Source of the DNA: Hippopus hippopus | Lineage: Eukaryota > Mollusca > Bivalvia > Cardiida > Cardiidae | Assembly: GCA_946811185.2 (NCBI GenBank) | Contig: OX328097.1 | Span: forward strand, 29,721,627 to 29,785,626 | Direction: 5' to 3' | Length of the DNA stretch: 64,000 nucleotides | Shown here: in pieces, positions 1-9,320 of the stretch | How the letters are laid out: the number at the start of each line of letters is the position of its first letter | Position numbering within the stretch: position 1 is the first letter of the stretch | Notes under the pieces: generated by a model | Databases searched by the model: none | Told to the model about the DNA's origin: nothing | What the model saw: the letters and a program-made list of their open reading frames with translations, nothing else | Position numbers and translations under genes: made by a program

Positions 1-828
1 CTGTAACCGAAAATACGAGGTAAATAGAATATTATAAAGTTTAAATTTGTGGTTAACAGATATAAACTGCTAAAATTAATAAAAGCAATTGTACCAATTT
101 GCCCAAACATCTACTGGACTGTCTTTACAGAGAATGCTTTTTATCGTGATTTTTTTTGCTTTTATTTACATACTACCGTACAAAAACGACTTTTCGCGCT
201 TTAAAAAAGCGTTGCTGTAACGGTGATGGTTCGTTTTCCGAAAGTTGTAACATATTCTGATGAAAAATGATTTTTTTTTTTCGTTTCCTTTAAATGGTTC
301 TTGAATTTGTCTAAAAATTCATTTTCTGCTTGGTCTCAAAGATAAATAATACATGATAGGGCCAAGGATATATTTATCTGCTGTCACAAGCATAAGATAA
401 AGGGTAGAAAAAGACAGAAATCTTGACATTAAGTCGTCTTACCATTTCATGTCGGTTTCAATAAAAATGCATGGAAAAAGAGTATAAAACATTTCCAAAA
501 TGAAGTGAAAACATGGTTGGGAAATGGCTAAATGCTTGTCAGCAGGCCCCTAAAACTTTGCACATTTCCTATGAATGTTGCAATCTACTGCAGGAGCATT
601 GCAGCAGTAGATATGTTGTAACATGCTCACCCTTTCAGCGCGCCAGAACCGTAAATAGAGGCTTTTACGCACGGCATAGGTCAAGGCAAGACGGTACATA
701 AATTGTCATCTGCTCATTACGTCAAGCTTTTAAATAAAGGAAATTCGTTCGTTCCAGTAGATTGTATTTTAAGTCTTCGAAAAGGGTCTAGGTCTAGTCT
801 AGTCTGTTCTAATCTGTTTGGTGCTGAA

Positions 829-1133
829 TGATTGATTGTTTGGTGTTTTACGCCGTTTTCAACATTATTTCATTTATATCACGGCGGTCAGTGCACCTAT
901 CCATGCTTTCCTGGTGTCTCTTTTACCAATACTTCGCACAATTTTCTTTCCAAGCAACTAGCTGCTTTCCAACATAACCAACGTCAAGATGATGATCAGC
1001 GGTGGGAGAGGAATGAATCCTGTCGCAATGACTATCATCAATCCTCGGAAAGAAATTGGCCGAGGCAGAGATCGAACCCACAACCCCCTGTTCTCATGTC
1101 CTGCACGCTACCGACTGAGCTACCGGGGCTCGG
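829..1133 (-). mobile_element. tRNA-derived SINE, apparently full length
   Basis: Read on the minus strand, the element starts with a tRNA-like head (1133 down to about 1050) with an A box (TAGCTCAGTCGGTAG) and a B box (GGTTCGATCTC). It continues through an unrelated body and ends in a tail containing GGCGTAAAACACC and short CAATCA repeats. It is flanked by a perfect 15-bp direct repeat, CTGTTTGGTGCTGAA, at 814-828 and 1134-1148, which is a target-site duplication. tRNA-headed SINEs with a similar tail are widespread in bivalves. The internal A and B boxes would serve as the RNA polymerase III promoter. Confidence 0.85.
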
Positions 1134-1420
1134 CTGTTTGGTGCTGAAAGAGTCAAGCCAGAAAACATGTATACATACATCCATGCGTAGGATCTAACGA
1201 ACGAAATAAAAAGAAAGAAACGATTGATAAAAACATTGTCATACTTACAATAATAAATGATAAACGGCCGCTAGATTCTTACTGAACTGCATTGATAAAA
1301 TCAAACTTACACCATTTTGACATACTGCCATAATAAACGAAGAGACATAAAATGTGTAGTTCGTACTTTATGGTGTAAAAAAATATGTCGCGCTCTACTG
1401 AATTAACTCTTAAGCTGTTA

Positions 1421-1513
1421 AGCTTGCACGACCCGAGGACCTTTTGCGGACAACGTAGATCAAGATTAGACTGCACAGAAGGTGCAGTCTGATCTTGGAT
1501 CTACACTGTCCGA
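1421..1513. repeat. Palindromic MITE-like repeat (GATC-AAGATC family)
   Basis: An imperfect palindrome has arms GATCAAGATTAGACTGCAC and GTGCAGTCTGATCTTGGATC around a short loop. The same unit recurs in this window near 5017-5073, 5209-5287, 20769-20835 and 32600-32660, so it is a dispersed hairpin element. Confidence 0.6.
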
Positions 1514-1752
1514 TATGGAAATATTTACCCCTAAGAATAACTTTGAAATAGCAATATTTGGATTTTTACTATCGGCTTGAAAGTTTCATCTGCCTACTTT
1601 AGTAGGATAAGGGTTAAGTAGGACTGAACTACGCAACTCCTGTTTGAATGTATCTTTTGTAATAGAATGAATTTTTTAAACTCGTAGCTGGAGAAAAACA
1701 AATCTCACAAATAGCGGAACTTAACGGCTGTCTTAATTCTTTACAGGATGAG

Positions 1753-1945
1753 AATATCTTAGACTCGCCCATTTTGAAAATCATTCGCAGACAATACACC
1801 AATTAGGCTTAAGTAATGTGATTCGTCTTTGAAAAAATAGAAAACATAGTGGAAAATAGGGGAAAAAATGCTTGTTACCAGTATTTTTCCTTTTCTCACG
1901 ATGTTTTCAATAGTCCTTTTCCTCAGGGACGTTAAAATGTTTTTT
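1753..1945. repeat. Degenerate copy of the TTTACCAAACGAC hairpin MITE
   Basis: It contains the diagnostic core of the family described at 19786-20014: a GAAAACAT-GTGGAAAA block, a TGCTTGTTACCAG centre and a CTCACGATGTTTTC block. The ends have decayed. Confidence 0.5.
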
Positions 1946-2124
1946 TCTTTCAAAGGTTTATCAAAATAGAAAACAGATATACCTAGTAAACGATGTATAT
2001 CAAAGATCAGACTGTCTTATCTTGATTTGCGCTGTGTTTAAAAGCACGTTAAACAGTTTCCCTAAAATGCCAGAACTTACTATGGATAATACAGCATATT
2101 TTTTGTGAAGTAAACTTGTGACAA

Positions 2125-2156
2125 AAGTTATTTATTTATTTATTTATTTATTTATG
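2125..2156. repeat. (TTTA)n microsatellite
   Basis: A run of about seven TTTA units sits in sequence with no other recognisable content. Confidence 0.8.
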
Positions 2157-2224
2157 TAGCCCCTCAGTTGATGGGCAGTTTTACCTTTTAGCTGCTAGAA
2201 AATCTTTATTTGTGAGTTTGTTTG

Positions 2225-2291
2225 CATTGTGTTTCAACATTATTTCATTTATATCGGGGCGGCCAGTGCATCTATCCATGCTTTCCTGATG
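2225..2291 (-). mobile_element. SINE 3'-part fragment
   Basis: About 65 bp closely match the tail side of the SINE at 829-1133 (the TTTCAACATTATTTCATTTATATC block and the CTATCCATGCTTTCCTG block). No tRNA head is present, so this is a truncated copy. Confidence 0.55.
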
Positions 2292-2732
2292 GTCAAAAAG
2301 GTCAAATTAGGTTGTTTAACAACTCACACTCATTTCATTAATCACTGCTTAACCGATGACATGTTGTGTCGGTATTATCAATTTTACGAAAGAGAATAAT
2401 CATATTGATTTTAACATGTGTTAAAGATGCATCTTTACTCGTTTTCATTCAGTTTTGTAACCAATTTTATCTTTATTTTATGAAATTATAATCATTCTTG
2501 TACCTTTTCCAAATGTTGCCCCTGATGGTTGCAAGGTTGTACAGATTACGACAGATGGAAAATGCATTTCATTCTATTGCGGCTAGCCATAGACATAACG
2601 ACCACAGTTTCCGGTTTAAATCGAAGACAAATCCCTGGCGTCTCTTTATCACATACTTATACCTTATATCGATTTTTTATCTACGTTTACAGAGCTAGAT
2701 CTATCTAGCTTCTACACATTGCAAAGATGTAA

Positions 2733-4872
2733 GAGGCCTGTCACACTACGACGTTCTCACCAGCGTTCGAGTAACGTGTTGCGAAACGCAGAGGAACGTC
2801 GAGAACGTTAGAAAAAAGTTACAAGAAAGTTAGACGAGCGTCGGCAAACGTTGGGGAACGTCGAGGGACGTCGGCGAACGCTGTGGGTGAAAAATAGTTT
2901 TGGGTGTGCACAAAAATTCAGGACGTTCTATCAAAACGCTACTTACACGTTAAAGGAAGGTTACACGAAAGTGTGCGGGCGTTACTCGAACGTTACTCGA
3001 ACGCTAGGACGTTCCGTGGACGCTAGGCGGACGCCGGCCCATCAGGGTCGAGTGTCCAGCGCGTGTCTAGCGCTTGGGTAACGCTTGCGTAACGCCTGTG
3101 TAACGTCCATCGAACGTCTATCCAGAGTGTCGCCAACGTTTTTCAGCGTTCGTCAGCGTTCGCCGAGCGTTCTTAACGCTCATGTAACGCTCTTGCAACG
3201 TCTTTCTAACGTCTGTCAGCGTTCTGAATTTTCCAGCGTCTGTGTAACGTCCATGTAACGTCCTTGTAACGCGCCTGAAACCTACTGGTAGCGTTCAAGA
3301 GCATTTGGCAGGCACTTGCCATATATAAGGGGCTTGCATAGGCCACCGACAGTCCTGTTGGAACCTTCACAGAGTGAAGACTTCAGAAGAATGACAGACC
3401 AAGAGAAACACCAGTATGCTGTTGCTGCTCTCATGCATCACAACAACCTCCTGCAGTTGGCATTGCACCAGTTCAAGATGTCCAAGGCAGAGTCAAAGAA
3501 GAAAAGGAAGAGGAGAGGGAGAAAGAGCTGGATGAGACCCTGGATAGGAAGGCGACCACAGTTTGGTGTTTATGACAAGCTGATGGCTGAACTCAGAGCT
3601 GAAGACCAAGCCTCCTTCCACAACTTCCTGCGCATGCCACCAGTGATGTTTGATGAGCTGAGACAGAAAGTTGGTCCCAGGATCAACAAGAAGGACACTC
3701 GCTTTAGACCGGCCCTCGACCCCGGTATGAAGCTGGCCCTGACTTTGCGACACCTTGCCTCTGGTGACAGCTATGCCTCGCAGAAGTTTGGCTGGAGGGT
3801 ACCTCACAACACACAGTCACTGGTGATCAGAGAGGTTTGCCATACCATACTGGACAAGTACCTGGATGAGATGCTGACCTGCCCCAGTACGCCAGAAGAG
3901 TGGAAGGAAGTTGCTGACAGATTCTATCAGAGGTGGAACTTCCCCCATGTCTTGGGAGCACTAGATGGCAAGCACGTGGCCATTAGGTGTCCTGCAGACA
4001 GTGGTTCCTTGTACTACAAGTACAAAGGGTTCTATTCCATCGTGTTGCTAGCCCTTGTGGATTCTGACTACAAGTTCCTGTGGGCAGATCTTGGAGGGCT
4101 GGGATCAGCATCCGATGCTCAGATCTACAACTCCAGTGAGCTGAAGCATGGAGCTGAAGAAGACCTGCTTGGGTTTCCACAGCCTATACCTCTCCCACAA
4201 GACACTACAGATGTTCCATACTTCTTCATTGGAGATGACGCCTTTACCCTGAGAGCCTACATGATGAAGCCCTACAGTCTCCTTGGTCTATCACAGGAGG
4301 AGCGCATTTTCAACTACAGACTGTCGAGAGCCAGGAGGGTAGTGGAGAACGCCTTTGGGATCCTTGCCAACAGGTTCCATGTGATTTTTGGCACTATGCA
4401 GCACAAGCCAGAGACTGTGAAGCTGATAGTGACACAAACGCTCCACGCGTTACTCGAGCGCTACAGGAACGCTAGGCAGACGCTGTGGAAACGTCGAGAA
4501 CGTCAGCTAGACGCTGGGCATTCGTCGAGAACGTTGGATGGACGATGGAATAAACTATGAAACGTTACCTGGACGCAAGGCAGACGCTACCCAAACGCTA
4601 TGAGAACGCTATCAAAGCGCTGTGGACGCTATGAGAACGCTATCAAAGCGCTGAGAACGCAATGGAACGCTAGGTTTTGCTGCTATTTTCGACCACAAAC
4701 GTCGCCTGACGCTGAGTGAACGTTGGCTGAGCGTTACCCAAGCGTTACAAGAACGTTATAACATCGTTGACCTAGAAACTTAATTTGAAGAACGTCGACG
4801 TTCCCCGGCGTTTCTCAATTTTTTCAAAACGCAACCAAACGTCGAACAAAACGCTATGATGTGACAGGGCCT
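2733..4872 (+). mobile_element. PIF/Harbinger DNA transposon
   Basis: The element is bounded by a TAA target-site duplication (2730-2732 and 4873-4875), as expected for PIF/Harbinger (TWA target). Its terminal inverted repeats share the block GGCC(C)TGTCACA. A DDE transposase lies in the centre. Both flanks of that gene (about 2750-3290 and 4440-4860) are filled with short AACGTC, AACGTT and AACGCT motifs spaced roughly every 9-15 bp. The total is about 2.14 kb. Harbinger elements normally also encode a Myb/SANT-like second protein, which I do not see, so this copy probably relies on others. Confidence 0.9.
3391..4560 (+). CDS. PIF/Harbinger DDE transposase, C-terminus replaced
   Basis: This is a DDE endonuclease-type transposase (DDE_Tnp_4/HARBI1-like family) that would cut and paste the surrounding element. 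I chose the ATG at 3391 because the open frame upstream has no other ATG, and a TATATAA lies at 3322-3328. A basic stretch (about residues 32-45) is followed by the catalytic core: D192 in GALDGKH, acidic residues near 224-226, D282/D283 in GDDAF, and E319 in VVENAFG. After about residue 340 the family usually continues to a conserved end with a VLHN-type motif. Here the frame runs instead into the subterminal AACGCT-type repeats and stops after about 40 unrelated residues. This suggests an internal deletion that truncated the gene. No introns are visible in the remaining part, and activity is doubtful. Confidence 0.85.
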   Translation: MTDQEKHQYAVAALMHHNNLLQLALHQFKMSKAESKKKRKRRGRKSWMRPWIGRRPQFGVYDKLMAELRAEDQASFHNFLRMPPVMFDELRQKVGPRINKKDTRFRPALDPGMKLALTLRHLASGDSYASQKFGWRVPHNTQSLVIREVCHTILDKYLDEMLTCPSTPEEWKEVADRFYQRWNFPHVLGALDGKHVAIRCPADSGSLYYKYKGFYSIVLLALVDSDYKFLWADLGGLGSASDAQIYNSSELKHGAEEDLLGFPQPIPLPQDTTDVPYFFIGDDAFTLRAYMMKPYSLLGLSQEERIFNYRLSRARRVVENAFGILANRFHVIFGTMQHKPETVKLIVTQTLHALLERYRNARQTLWKRRERQLDAGHSSRTLDGRWNKL

Positions 4873-5208
4873 TAACAGCGTTTGTTTACTCTCTGGCTGT
4901 AAGGGTGCATCTTTAAAATTAATCTTATGCAAAACCAAGATAAATTTACTGCAAACACCCGTCTATCTTTTAACCCTTAAAGAATTGGAGCCGATTTAAG
5001 TTGTTTTTGCAGACAGTGTATATCAAGGTCATACTGCACATTATGTGCAGTCTAATCTTGGATCTGCACTCTCCGCTACTTTACTACATATTCTGGCAAA
5101 AACGACATAAAAATAAATATATTTTGGATGTTTTTCCTAAATGAAAAGGGTCTCTTAATTAATTCAGCGCACTAAGGATTAACCCTTTGGCTGCTAAGCG
5201 CGACTCAA

Positions 5209-5287
5209 GCGCCTTGTGTGGACAGTGTAGATCAAGATCAGACTGCACAAAACGTGCAGTCTGATCTTGGATCTACACTGTCCGATA
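5209..5287. repeat. Palindromic MITE-like repeat (GATC-AAGATC family)
   Basis: The arms GATCAAGATCAGACTGCAC and GTGCAGTCTGATCTTGGATC form a near-perfect hairpin. This is the best-preserved copy of this family in the window, and a poorer copy lies just upstream at about 5017-5073. Confidence 0.65.
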
Positions 5288-5336
5288 TGGTATTTTCTTT
5301 CAGGTAAAATCAACTTTGAAGTCGCAATATATAGAG

Positions 5337-5495
5337 TTTATTTCATCAGCTTGTGGTTAATATGGGGAAATATTTGCCGAAAAAGGGAAAGGTATGCGAA
5401 AATAACGAGTGCCGTAAGGCACGAGTTATTTTCGCGGACCTTTCCCTTTTGAGGCAAATATTTTCCCCATATTAACCACAAGCAGATGAAATAAA
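5337..5495. repeat. Long near-perfect hairpin (fold-back MITE)
   Basis: An inverted repeat of about 159 bp has arms of roughly 75 bp. The left arm contains TTGTGGTTAATATGGGG and AAAATAACGAGTGCC, and the right arm contains their reverse complements, with only a few bases between the arms. It lies directly beside the palindromic repeat at 5209-5287. Confidence 0.8.
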
Positions 5496-6225
5496 TTATA
5501 TATTATATTTCCTCTGATTATTTTGTCAACGAATGCCACTTTTAAAACTTAAAAACTGAAAAAACTTTAAAAAATAGTTTCAGATTTTCGGCAGGAGGAA
5601 AATATTCACTGTGACGGGGAAATAATTCCCCCCAGCTTGAATTACAACATCTCTTTACCCATAACATTTCTAAAAATAGACACATGAAATATAATATACG
5701 TTTAAAATAAAGGATACATGTATTTGTGGGTGAATGGGGAGTACACCTGAAAAAAATGGGGCCACATTCAGTGATCATATCCGATGTAGTCTGATTCGTT
5801 TATTTACGTAAGCCTACGGCGTTTTCTTTCAGTTGTGCGTTGTCAGACTTCAAAAATGCTGTAGTGTCTGGATATTGATTTCAAAGGAACCTGGCTAACT
5901 AGTTACATGTAAGAATGAAAGAGTGTCATAGACCTGTCACTTCGTGTATTTCAAGTAGAAAAATACTCAGGGACTTAACTGTAAAATATATTCATTTACG
6001 GGGTGTCAGTCTCGCAAGAAGTGGGTGGGGTGAGGTTACAATTAGCACTGTTTTCTGCGACTTAACTGTCTTTGTGTGCAGTTTTCTACTAGCTATGTGT
6101 GATTAATGGACGTACTTCAGGTATTTTTAGAATTCGTGATTTACTTTTCTCGACAACTCTACGTATCAAAGGAATTCGTTGTTACACTGTGCGTATTTAG
6201 ATCTGTTCTTTGTAAAAGCCGATAT

Positions 6226-6323
6226 TATGGTGGCATATTTCTGCCACAAAATACGAGATACCTATCATGATAATTTTAGAAAACTATCGCGATAAATCAA
6301 AGTTTCTTTGAAATGCTATCTAG
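6226..6323. repeat. Left-end fragment of the TATGGTGGCA TIR element
   Basis: About 90 bp match the first part of the element at 7578-8256 (TATGGTGGCATATTTCTGCC, then ATCATGATAATTTTA and ACTATCGCGAT). It is separated from that element by the inserted LINE fragment. Confidence 0.65.
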
Positions 6324-6333
6324 AATGTAAAAA

Positions 6334-7116
6334 CGCCCCTTAATTGAATATGCAGATGTAGTATGGGATAACTGCCCACAATATTTGAAAGAACAACTTG
6401 ACAAAATTCAGATAGAATCTGCTAGGATAGTGACTGGCTGTACAAAATTAGCATCCCTTGATGATCTTGCCAAGGAGGCAGGATGGGAATCCCTGCATGA
6501 CAGAAGGCGCAAGCATAAACTGATAATATATTTTAAAATGGTCAAAGGACTAAGTCCTAACACCTTGAGCTCATTAGTACCTCAAAGTGTCGGTAGCATA
6601 ACCTTATACAGCCTCCGTGGCTCTCAAAATCATCGAATCCCACAATGTAGAACTGAACTTTACAAAAAGTCTTTCCTTCCCGCAGTCATTGAAGACTGGA
6701 ACGAACTACCAATTGAAATACGAAATGAAGATTCATTATCGTGTTTTAAGCACTATCTGAATCGGGACAAACCCAGTCCCAACAAGCTGTACTTTATTGG
6801 AGAAAGGAAGCTACAGGTTATACATACACAAATCAGAAACAAATGTAGCTCTCTCAATCACCACTTATTTCTGAAAAATATTGTTGACTCCCCTCTCTGT
6901 ATTTGTGGTGGGATTGAGACGAGTGAACATTTCTTTTTTGAATGTAATAATTATGATGCTACTAGGACTAGTCTATTTAATGCAATATCAGTATTTGGTA
7001 ATATTGATCTTGAGATGTTACTCTTTGGGAAAGGTAATCTTCTATATCGTGACAATGAGAAAATTTTTCTTGAAGTTCAAACATTTATTAGGTTAAGCAA
7101 TCGATTTCCAGTATGA
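6334..7116 (+). pseudogene. C-terminal part of LINE ORF2 (reverse transcriptase protein)
   Basis: An open frame of about 260 codons is in phase from the first base of the insertion to a stop at 7114-7116. It covers the tail of a jockey/CR1-like ORF2 protein. The start (RPLIEYADVVWD) is the region just after the reverse transcriptase fingers and palm in this family. A cysteine-rich motif (CICGGIETSEHFFFEC) near the C-terminus is typical of molluscan LINE proteins. The catalytic reverse transcriptase motifs and the endonuclease are missing through 5' truncation, so the fragment cannot mobilise itself. I recognise the family from the motif pattern, not from a search. Confidence 0.75.
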
Positions 7117-7554
7117 TAATTTTGTTTTCAACCTTTATTACATTTTATCAGGAATACTGACGCTTACTATAGAATGGAACAAATTTATATTTTCACCATA
7201 TAAAAGCCTTTTAAGAACACTTCTTTACCTTATCTACTTTACACTATCTCTTCATTACCTTATCTTTCCCCTTCCTCTTCCTGTACTTCTCAGTCTAACT
7301 CATTTCATAGTTTTCCAATCAAAACATATTTCTTCCCTATTCCCAAACAATTATTAATAATATTATCTCTCTCTCACTGTATAGCATATTAGTTTAGATT
7401 TATGACTTGTATTCGTTTGTTTAGGCTATCAACTTGGAGAAGAACATTATAAGCATTGCTTTCGTTCTTATCCATTTTGCATAAAATTTTGAACTGTATT
7501 TGTATATTATCTTGTACATTTTAGTTGAATTTGCAAATAAAATATGTTTAAACT
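6334..7554 (+). mobile_element. 5'-truncated non-LTR retrotransposon (LINE)
   Basis: The fragment begins in mid-ORF at 6334 and ends after a 3' UTR containing AATAAA near 7535. It is flanked by a perfect 10-bp direct repeat, AATGTAAAAA (6324-6333 and 7555-7564), the expected target-site duplication. 5' truncation is typical of target-primed reverse transcription. There is no long poly(A) tail. Confidence 0.8.
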
Positions 7555-7577
7555 AATGTAAAAAGTTTTCTGAAAAA

Positions 7578-8256
7578 TATGGTGGCACATTTCTGCCACG
7601 AGATACGAGACAGCTATCATGATAATTTTACAAAACTATCGCGATCAATTAAAGTTTCCTGGAAATTTTATCGAGATAGTGAAAAGTTTCATGAAACAAA
7701 TATCACGATAAACTTAATATTTAAACGCGAAATTTCGCAATCGTGCACGAAGCTGACATGCAAGATAAAATTAGCGTGATCGTTCTATCTGTTTCTCGAT
7801 ATCTATAAACAGAAAATTTATCATTTGGATGAACTCGGTAGTTTTTGACTTCACAAGATTGCAGTAAGTAAAAATTCGAATAATTAACAATTGTAGCTTA
7901 ATTTTGACAAGACTCGAAATAAACAGAAGTCTGTAAAATCACAAAGACGACTCGAAATGCCTCCTACGAACACTTTAAAACCATTCAGGGAAAAGGAGAA
8001 TTCATAAGGTTGTAGACGAAGTTGTTCCGAAACCGTATCTAATTTATAGATACCGTGAATGTCAGTTATGGGCACGAAAGAAAAAAAAAAAAAAAAAAAT
8101 AAAGTCTTGATAACAGTTAGAATTATTGCGATATTTTTATCGTGAAAATTTTTATTATCTAGATAAGATTTCCAAGAAACTTTGTTTTATCACGATAGTT
8201 CTCTTAAATTATCGCAATAACTATCTATTATCTCGCGGCAGAAATATGCCACCATA
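7578..8256. mobile_element. TIR element TATGGTGGCA (non-autonomous)
   Basis: The ends are inverted repeats: TATGGTGGCACATTTCTGCC on the left, and the reverse complement of GGCAGAAATATGCCACCATA on the right. Further inward blocks are also inverted (TCATGATAATTTTA and ACTATCGCGAT against their complements). There is no coding capacity. An A-run of about 19 lies near 8072-8090. Confidence 0.7.
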
Positions 8257-8690
8257 GAAAAAATATCAAGATAAACTGTGTTATCAAAATATTGTTACAT
8301 TGATCGGTAAACATTTTATCGCAAAATTTCTCAATCGTGAACGAAGTTGACATTCGAGATAAAATCATCGTGATAGATCTACCCGATTTTCGATATCTAT
8401 AAATAGAAAAATTCACCATTTGGATGAACTCGATGACTTTACAAGATGACAGTAAGTTTAAATTCGAATTATTTACAATTGTAGCTTAATTGGTAAATTT
8501 TGACTACACATGAAATGAAATGAAATCTGTTAAACACACAGACGACTCGAAATGCCTCTTACGAACAGCTTTAAAACCATTCAGGGAAAAGGAGAATTCA
8601 TAAGGTTGGAGACAAAGATGTTCCAAAACGGATCTAATTATAGATACCGTGAATATCAGTTGTGGACACGAACGTAAACCCCCCCCCCCC
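7727..8690 (+). repeat. Direct repeat pair of about 360 bp (7727-8085 and 8321-8690)
   Basis: The internal part of the TIR element is repeated downstream. Both copies contain GATATCTATAAA, CATTTGGATGAACTCG, CGACTCGAAATGCCTC and TTTAAAACCATTCAGGG in the same order. The first copy ends in a poly(A) run and the second in a poly(C) run of about 13. Confidence 0.75.
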
Positions 8691-8699
8691 CACCATCTC

Positions 8700-9320
8700 T
8701 ACTAAACGGCAAATTCTAGATTCGTTGAATTAGAAAACACTTGCAGACTTCAAATTAGGTGAGGCACAATGATTAGATTTTTGTCTAAAATGATAGAAAA
8801 AATTTAGGGAAATGGAGATGTTTGCTGGGCACCAGCATTTTCTCCTTTTTCCATTATGTTTTACAAGGTCTATTACGAAACAGAAAAAAAGTCAGTCTTA
8901 CCTGGTTCTCATACTATCAAAAACTCCGCGTATTCTTTATTTGAACGTCGTATCCATGTAATTATCTCGTAGTTTTGCATGAGACTGCATGAAGACTGTT
9001 TAAGCTTTTATTAAACGTTCCCATGTGTTCTTGACCATAATGAATAAAGTTTCTGTCTCTCTTTATCCAAAGCTAATATAACACATTTAGCACTCCTATA
9101 GCCGTTTATCAACCAACCAGTTAGATACTAAAATTATTACAAAAGTGCCAACAAGGAACTTTGCCCAGGTAACGAGACATGCTGACTGTCTCCGGCTACA
9201 AGCATTACAGACAGGACCCTGATGTATAAAATAAATACTTTTCATGACTGATCGAGTGACTAAAGTTCGAATTTTTCAGATCGTTCGGCACAAGAGCACG
9301 CCGGGCAAGATTATATAGAT
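8700..9320 (+). other. Gene A promoter remnant fused to intron 1; exon 1 absent
   Basis: From about 8930 to 9045 the sequence follows the upstream region of gene B (39358-39485), including the shared CATAATGAATAAAG. It then passes directly into sequence homologous to the start of gene B intron 1 (TCTGTCTCTCTTTA, from about 40115). The stretch that carries exon 1 in gene B (about 39486-40114) has no counterpart. At 9145-9212 lies a decayed copy of exon 1 like the one in intron 1 of genes B and C. Confidence 0.7.

Noticed and set aside
1050..1133. tRNA gene on the minus strand
   Set aside because: The A and B boxes are present, but it is the head of a 305-bp SINE with a perfect 15-bp target-site duplication.
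832..1197. 121-codon plus-strand ORF
   Set aside because: It overlaps the SINE entirely.
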